DNA of 64,000 bases from Anolis sagrei (Eukaryota; Chordata; Lepidosauria; Squamata; Anolidae): assembly GCF_037176765.1 (NCBI RefSeq), contig NC_090022.1, forward strand, positions 77,873,209 through 77,937,208. Direction: 5' to 3'. Shown here piece after piece: positions 58,456 to 64,000 of the stretch (positions within the stretch are counted from its first letter, which is position 1; every line of letters starts with the position of its first letter). The notes below the pieces were generated by a model, which worked only from the letters and a program-made list of their open reading frames with translations, had not been told where the DNA came from and searched no databases. Both the position numbers and the translations under genes were made by a program.

Positions 58456-58478
58456 GGGGGGGGGGGGGCGGGGGGGGG
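58456..58478. repeat. G13-C-G9 run
   Basis: Near-continuous G run. Confidence 0.85.
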
Positions 58479-58794
58479 CATAAGAATGGCCAAATTCAAA
58501 CTCCAGGTCTGGGGGCAAAAAAGGGATGGAAAATTAAGGGGAGGCTATAAGACTGAAAAATAGCCCCATGAGCCATATGCTGCACATGGGCCACAGTTTC
58601 CCCAGAACTGTTTTAGAATACTTCCCCATACCACTAGACACTTGCACAAGCTAAGACATTCCTCTTCACACAAAGCTCTGCTTTAGGCCCATTAATGGCT
58701 ACCCTTGCAAAGGATAATAGTAGCCCTACTATTCCCTGTAAGAAAAGAAATTCTGCCATTGGTTAACAATTTCTTCCTCCCACTGATCTTATAG

Positions 58795-58985
58795 TGTTTC
58801 TGATTTAAAGTGAACCTATCACAAGTTTTCTTTTGGCAGAATTTGTTTGTAGGGTTGTCTTTGCCTTCCTCTGAAACTGAGTGTGACTTAATCAAGGTTA
58901 CCTAGTAGGTTTCCATGACAGAGCAAGGATTCAAACCCTGGGCTCCCTGCATCTTAGTCTAATGCTCAACCCACCACACCATGCA
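58795..58985 (-). repeat. tRNA-headed SINE, type C
   Basis: The minus strand has TGGTGTGGTGGGTTGAGCAT, B box GGGTTTGAATCC, CATGGAAACCTACTAGGTAA, CTCAGTTTCAGAGGAAGGCA and TTCTGCCAAAAGAAAACTTG. Confidence 0.78.
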
Positions 58986-58989
58986 TTGG

Positions 58990-60795
58990 AAATTTTTCAG
59001 CACTAGAGACTTTCATTGGCACTAGTAACACACATATAGCAGATTCAGGGCTAGTTGTTACAGCCCAGTCTTACTGCTCACTTAGTTCACAGTAATTAAT
59101 AAGCAGGAGCTGTAGAAGCAGCAGCTCTGAAATTTCAGAAACAAACTTGATATGATCTCTTTTCTACAATCCCAGCAAGCCACTTCATTTACTTTCAAGT
59201 CAGCTCTGTAGCATCCCTAACAGGCGGACAAGGTGCTTTAGAGCAGAAAAGCAGCCATTGCAAATCCTTTCAGTTCCAAAGTTTCTCTGTTGAGTAGACA
59301 TCAACTTGCTAGAATCTTACTTCAGGAGGACAGAGATACATTTATAAGCACTAATTGTACTATGTAATTGTACTTTGTTCCTGGGTTATAAATGTCATTT
59401 CCAAACTGGTTATATCATAAAAACATGGAAAAAGTTTATTAAACTGCAAAAACTTTATTTTTCTGGGACATCCTGCAGCACTTTTTGCTACAGTTTTTCA
59501 GTAAATATCTCATAGAGTTTGTGGCAGCCACAAAAACGAAGTTTCTAGAGTATAACAACTACCAGCTGTAGGATATAGACTACCTAATGTGAGCCAAGAG
59601 CTGTGTCTCCATAAGGCTTCTTCTATGTGGCTCTAAACATAAATGGCTAGCTGTGAGTGGGTGCTCTTACAGAAATTTGGCATCTTTTAGAGATGCTGAT
59701 GACAAATCTTCCATCAAAAACAGAAAATCCATACAACAGCAAGGAAAAAAATTGACATAATTGCGGAAATGCCACAGGCATACTTTCATGAATGAAAAAC
59801 AGTCCATTTTTAAACACCCAAGAAGGTTTATATTAAACAATTTGACATCCTTCTTACAAAATAAAACAATGAGTAAATTAGCCAAATAATGACTACATAA
59901 ATTAAGGATAGTTGCAAATTAAGAATATATGGTGACAGGTCTGTTGGTGTGCATTTTGGAGACCACATCCTATAAAAGGACCAAGCTTGAGAGGTTTGTT
60001 TTCATCATATGGTTGTGTAGAAACAGGTGTCGTTGTCGAACCGCAATGACACCCCCCAAGAGGATATATAGTTTGCCAAGGGATTCTTAATAAATGTATT
60101 ATTTTAAAATTAACTTTACAATACTTTTTCAAACTGTTGTTATTTTGAAGCATCAGAGATCAAGAACGGACTGGCGGCAACTTCACCCCTCCTAAAAGAC
60201 ATTCTAATCCTTTAATAAATCATATCTGTGTTTTCTTTAACTGTCTATGTAACTTGTATCTCTCAGTATACTGTATCTATTTCTTTTATATGTATGCATA
60301 AACTTCTTTATAAAATGTAACAAGATATATCCCAGAAACAGTCTCCTCTTCATAACCCTGCTGAGGTATTTCTGTGATGGCAAGATGGTTGGGCAAATCC
60401 CTCTGGCTGTTTCCTAGCCAGGCAATCATCAAAAATCCATTGTTCATATATCCAGCGATAGGTAGCTTCCTGTGCCAGGCCAAATAAGCCCTGGATTATT
60501 TGTCTAGCTAATGGTTCACTTGCGGCTGAGAGATTGACAGAGGAAACAGAAGTTCAGAGTATGTACATTTGTCAACCTCTTTATTTGACAGCCCAGCCTT
60601 TGATTGCCCAGAATCATCACCTTCTGCTTTAGAAACCTCATGCCTTTATCTGCAAAAGCTCCTATCTTTGTCAAATTTGGAACGCATCATCATTTCTTTA
60701 GCGTTCTCTTTATAAATGACACCTCCTCATAGGGGACATTCCTTCAACTGATTGGCTCACTGGCCGTCCGATCCCGAGCTGTCATTTCCCTGCAA
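58990..60795. other. Intergenic, no gene seen
   Basis: No recognisable exon or repeat family on either strand. Confidence 0.4.
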
Positions 60796-60799
60796 AAAG

Positions 60800-60918
60800 G
60801 AATACCTGTCTGAAGGCTTTTAAACAGAGGCTGCCTGGCCATCTATCAGTGGTACTTTGTGCTTTTCCTGTATGGCAGGGGGTTGGATTAGATGGCCCAT
60901 GTGGTCACCCAACTCTAT
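60800..60918 (+). mobile_element. CR1 LINE 3' end
   Basis: GGCTTTTAAACAGAGGCTGC, CTGGCCATCTATCAGTGGTA, GGCAGGGGGTTGGATTAGAT, ATGTGGTCACCCAACTCTAT. Confidence 0.85.
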
Positions 60919-60919
60919 G

Positions 60920-62085
60920 AAACAGCAACATCAGCAGCACTCTCAACAAATCAGAGTGTGGATCCATACAGGCCCCTCTCTCAGCCAATCAGTGAAGGGA
61001 ACATGAGTTTTGAATAGCTTTCAAACTGTATAAGACATCTTGCTTTCTCTGTATGTTTTAGGCTTGTACACTTTGAAGCATCTGCTTGTACTTGCATCCC
61101 TTTTGGGCCAAATTGAATACACCTCTGTGACTTGTCTTCAACCTGGTGTTTTCCTACAAAAATCTTTCCAAGAACAAATCAGTTCACTACCTAGGAAGCC
61201 ATACTGTACCCCAGAGTAATACAGAAAGATGTTCAGACTTCTGTAATGAGTATTGTGATTCAACAACCATGAAAAGACTGAACAATTCTGTTCATTTGGG
61301 GAAGCCAATTCTCTGAAAGTAACATTTCTTCCCATCTGATGTTAGCTAAACATAACATTTATTATTTCCAAGGTTTTTGGACTGAGTCAGAGCTAGAGGG
61401 GTTTTTCTTTTTGCCTCTATGGGATATACCATACCATGTTTAGTGAAAAACACTGAGTTCAAAGAGTCCCTCATCACAATAATCAAGTGTGGTGAACTAA
61501 ATGCAGCACAACAGTGATCCCAAAAACACAAGTAGATCTACAGCAATGGCGTAGAAGAATAAATCCTGTGTTTCAAGGGTCTATTCAAAGTCTGATTTTA
61601 AACTCCATCAAAATGACTCAACAGAAACAGGAATCTGCTCATGAAAACAAGTCCTCAAAGGTTACTGAGTTAAAACTATTCTATAAGGACAGAGGGTCAA
61701 AATTCAGATGTGAGGGATTGACCAACAGTTACAAGAGTGCTTCCTTAAAGTCATTGCTGCTTAAGAGTGTGCCACCACACACTAAATCTAAAGCCCCATA
61801 CTTTTCCACACATGGATATTTACTATATTTATATATTACTATATAAATATAGTAATAAATAAATAAATAATGGATATTGACCGCTGAAACAGTTGAAAAT
61901 ACATTTCATGTTGTTTAAACAGGTTATGTATTGCTTTACATCTTGGTTTATGGAGTCAGATGCAGATCTAATAACATTTTAGGATCATACATTTTTCCTC
62001 ACCACTGTATACTTATCTCTAAATGGATGACTTTTGGCCTTTCAGATGTTGCTGAACTGCAACTACTATCTGCCCTATATGGCAT
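60920..62085. other. Intergenic, no gene seen
   Basis: Short 16-bp AT palindrome (TTACTATATTTATATA) near 61820-61855; a MITE fragment near 62022-62080. Nothing coding. Confidence 0.4.
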
Positions 62086-62087
62086 AG

Positions 62088-62422
62088 TAAAGGCAAAGGT
62101 AAGGTAAAGGTTTTCCCCTGACATTAAGTTCAGTCGTGCCCAACTTGGGGGTTTGGTGCTTATCTCCATTTCTAAGTTGAAGAGCCAGAATTGTCCATAG
62201 ACACCTCCAAGGTCATGTGGCCAGCATGACTTCATGGAGCACTGTTACCTTCCTGCCAGAGAAGTACCTATTGATCTACTCACATTTGCATGCTGTCGAA
62301 CTGCTAGGTTGGCAGAAGCTGGGGCTAACAGCTGGAGCTCATGCCGCTCCCTGGATTCGAACCTGCGACCTTTCGGTCAGCAAGTTCAGCAGCTCAGCAC
62401 TTTAACCCACTGCACCACTGGG
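62088..62422 (-). repeat. tRNA-headed SINE, type B
   Basis: Minus-strand head CCCAGTGGTGCAGTGGGTTA, B box GGTTCGAATCC, end AACCTTTACCTTACC. GGCATAG flanks it at 62081-62087 and 62423-62429. About 350 bp downstream of the EIF4E1B stop codon. Confidence 0.9.
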
Positions 62423-62674
62423 GGCATAGCCAATGGTGAAAGACGGTGACCACTTCAAAACAGCTGAAAGATCACAAGTTTCCTGCTCCTGACCACTTGC
62501 CCTTAAGACTAGGGAAGCCACAAAGTAAACTAACTGTGGTGCAATGATGAGTGCCACAGTGAAGAGAGAAATACATGTCAGGATGCTCAATCTGTTGTCC
62601 AGCAACAAAGGAGTTCCCACTTTCCCCCAAAACTCCAATTCAGACCACAGAGACAGAAGACTGTGTTGCAACAA

Positions 62675-62680
62675 TTTAAT
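62675..62680 (-). terminator. EIF4E1B: Candidate poly(A) signal ATTAAA of EIF4E1B
   Basis: Minus strand reads AGTATTAAATTG about 95 nt after the stop, followed by TTGTTGCAACAC and a GT/CT-rich stretch. It is a common variant signal, but other sites further left cannot be excluded. Confidence 0.35.
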
Positions 62681-62773
62681 ACTGACAGATATAAATGTCA
62701 TTTCTATTACAACCATCTCCAACCATCCTGTAATGGCAGATCTTTCCAATAGTAAAGCTCCAAGCTGGTTGCT

Positions 62774-62888
62774 TCACACCACAAACTTGTTCTTCATGAG
62801 GGACCCACTCTTGGTGGCTGTGTCTGCATGGGCCTGGTAACCAATCACCACTTTTGAAGATAAGCCCAGACGTTCCTTGTATATACGC
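62774..62888 (-). CDS. EIF4E1B: EIF4E1B last coding exon
   Basis: Completes the Gly codon, then codes RIYKERLGLSSKVVIGYQAH and ADTATKSGSLMKNKFVV, and stops at TGA (plus TCA 62774-62776). The Ser in TKSGS matches the region of the regulated Ser209 of eIF4E. Confidence 0.94.
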
Positions 62889-63988
62889 CTGAAAGAGAGC
62901 ACATGCATGTTGTTTTGTGTCTATGTGTGTTCCATCTCAGCTTGTCTCCTCTCTGCATCAGTCACTATTATACTTAACCTGCCATTCCAACCACAGTTTC
63001 AGAAAACTTCCATAAAAACATGCCACATGTACCTGGTACTTTTCATATATAAGCACATCAAAGAAAACCATGGAATCCCACTTTACTTTACTTGTTACGT
63101 GTTCCGTACATGTTCTACCTTACAGAAAGTTGAAATTAGATTTATTACATATTGCTCAATATCTCATAACAAAAGGCAATGTCAGGTACCCAATATGAAT
63201 GACTGCATCCCGATTCTCTGCCTCCCGGGTCCAGATAGCAATCTTGTCTCCTTTGGTGCGTATATTGATGACTGCCCCACAGACATCATCGCTGTAGTCG
63301 CTGAACATTTCTCCAATCAGACACAGCAACTGGAAAAAGTGACAGGAAGAAAGGCTGTAAAGTTCACATGGAAGTTTACATATGTTCATACTTGCATGAT
63401 GCACTATGGCTATAAAACATTTCCCTGGAAGTTTTCTTATCTGTAATGAAGAACTACACCATATGAACTAGGACCAAATTGAGTAGCTTACCTTAAGTCT
63501 AGCAGATACTTGATAAGGAAGTGAGGGAAGGAGAAATACCTATTAGGCTTATGAACATAGTCTAACAAAATGTTTCTGGAAATATTATTAGCCAGGAGGG
63601 CCAATGGCTGTGAGATACTGGGATTTGTTTTTAAAAGCAATTTTGCCCACCTCAGGATATTCCTCTTCCCTTTGTCCTATGTCATGTGGTGCACATCACT
63701 CTTAATATACTACCATAGCTTCAGCTGCTGAAGAGGAGAGAACTTGGAGGGCATCCTTACTTCCCTAAGAGAGGTAAACCTCAAATCCAGGTCAGACACC
63801 ATGTCATAATCCAGGCCAATACCACACTTCAGAATGAAGAAAAACACATATACAACAGCATTCCGCTTACTTACAGTCTCCAACCAGAATCGGTCAAGCT
63901 CTGTATGCCGCTGCTGTTTGGCTAATGTGATAAGCCAACGACCACCACATTTGTTCCAGTTATCTTCCCACATAGGTTCAATACCATC
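62774..63988 (-). CDS. EIF4E1B: EIF4E1B, eIF4E-family cap-binding protein, last three coding exons (5' part outside window)
   Basis: Exons 63988-63875, 63329-63190 and 62888-62774 join in frame to give the C-terminal 121 residues of an eIF4E protein. Known role: binding the m7G cap; the 1B paralogue is an oocyte/germline form that represses or selects maternal mRNAs. MWED carries the cap-stacking Trp and contacting Glu (W102/E103 in eIF4E). IRTKGDKIAIW carries the cap phosphate contacts and the W166 equivalent. The C terminus is GYQAHADTATKSGSLMKNKF plus VV. Residues LAKQQRHTELDRFWLET, NIRTKGDKIA and TREAEN fit 1B better than EIF4E. The start codon and the eIF4G-binding Trp lie beyond the right edge. 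Confidence 0.93.
63190..63329 (-). CDS. EIF4E1B: EIF4E1B penultimate coding exon
   Basis: Codes LLCLIGEMFSDYSDDVCGAV through ENRDAVIHI plus two bases of the next Gly codon. Acceptor CAG after a TTTTTCC tract; donor GTACCT. The 140-nt length and phase-2 end match the eIF4E family junction at HIG/R. Confidence 0.93.
63875..63988 (-). CDS. EIF4E1B: EIF4E1B internal exon with MWED cap-binding motif
   Basis: Codes 38 residues from DGIEPMWEDN to LDRFWLET. The acceptor CAG follows TTTTCTGGA at the window edge and the donor is GTAAGT; both ends are phase 0. The stretch DNWNKCGGRW departs from the usual E/S-K/R-N-K-R-G-G-R-W: a Trp and a Cys stand where basic residues are common. Confidence 0.93.
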
Positions 63989-64000
63989 CTGTCCAGAAAA

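Noticed and set aside
62877-63446. 189-codon open frame on the plus strand
   Set aside because: It is antisense to EIF4E1B exons and introns and has no domain of its own.

Overview
This window is vertebrate nuclear DNA, almost certainly from a squamate reptile (a lizard). Coding sequence is sparse and carried in short exons with GT/AG splice sites. The rest is a dense mosaic of repeats typical of lizards: tRNA-headed SINEs, CR1, L2, R4-like, L1-like and Bov-B LINEs, Penelope-like elements, hAT and Tc1/mariner miniature elements, and a Helitron-like element. I see no bacterial-style operon, CRISPR array or true tRNA/rRNA gene.

Two host genes are supported, both on the minus strand. TSPAN17, a TspanC8 tetraspanin, runs from its start codon at 44034 to its stop at 16473. 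It has eight coding exons that join without a break into a 270-residue protein, and every intron is phase 0. A CpG-rich block surrounds exon 1, and a 3' UTR of about 1.35 kb ends at a poly(A) signal at 15143-15148. EIF4E1B, the oocyte-type cap-binding protein, enters from the right edge. Its last three coding exons (63988 to 62774) are present; the 5' part lies outside the window. The order EIF4E1B then TSPAN17 on one strand matches the order I recall for human 5q35.

Layout: 1-15.1 kb is downstream of TSPAN17 and holds SINEs, MITEs and old unclassified sequence. 15.1-44.2 kb is TSPAN17; its introns hold a decayed R4-like LINE (intron 4), a Tc1/mariner derivative nested in another TA-flanked MITE (intron 5), and an L2-type LINE with a 304-codon open reverse-transcriptase end (intron 1). 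44.2-62.7 kb lies between the genes and holds a head-to-head Penelope pair, a Bov-B tail, a decayed I/Jockey-type LINE, a three-level nest of elements and a Helitron-like element. 62.7-64 kb is EIF4E1B.

I found no clearly new biological system. The observations most worth a second look are two long perfect hairpins (31 bp beside the last TSPAN17 exon; 32 bp inside a CR1 copy), three head-to-head Penelope pairs within about 8 kb, a shared 3' tail between a LINE and the commonest SINE here, and a Tc1/mariner derivative with 24-bp perfect terminal inverted repeats.
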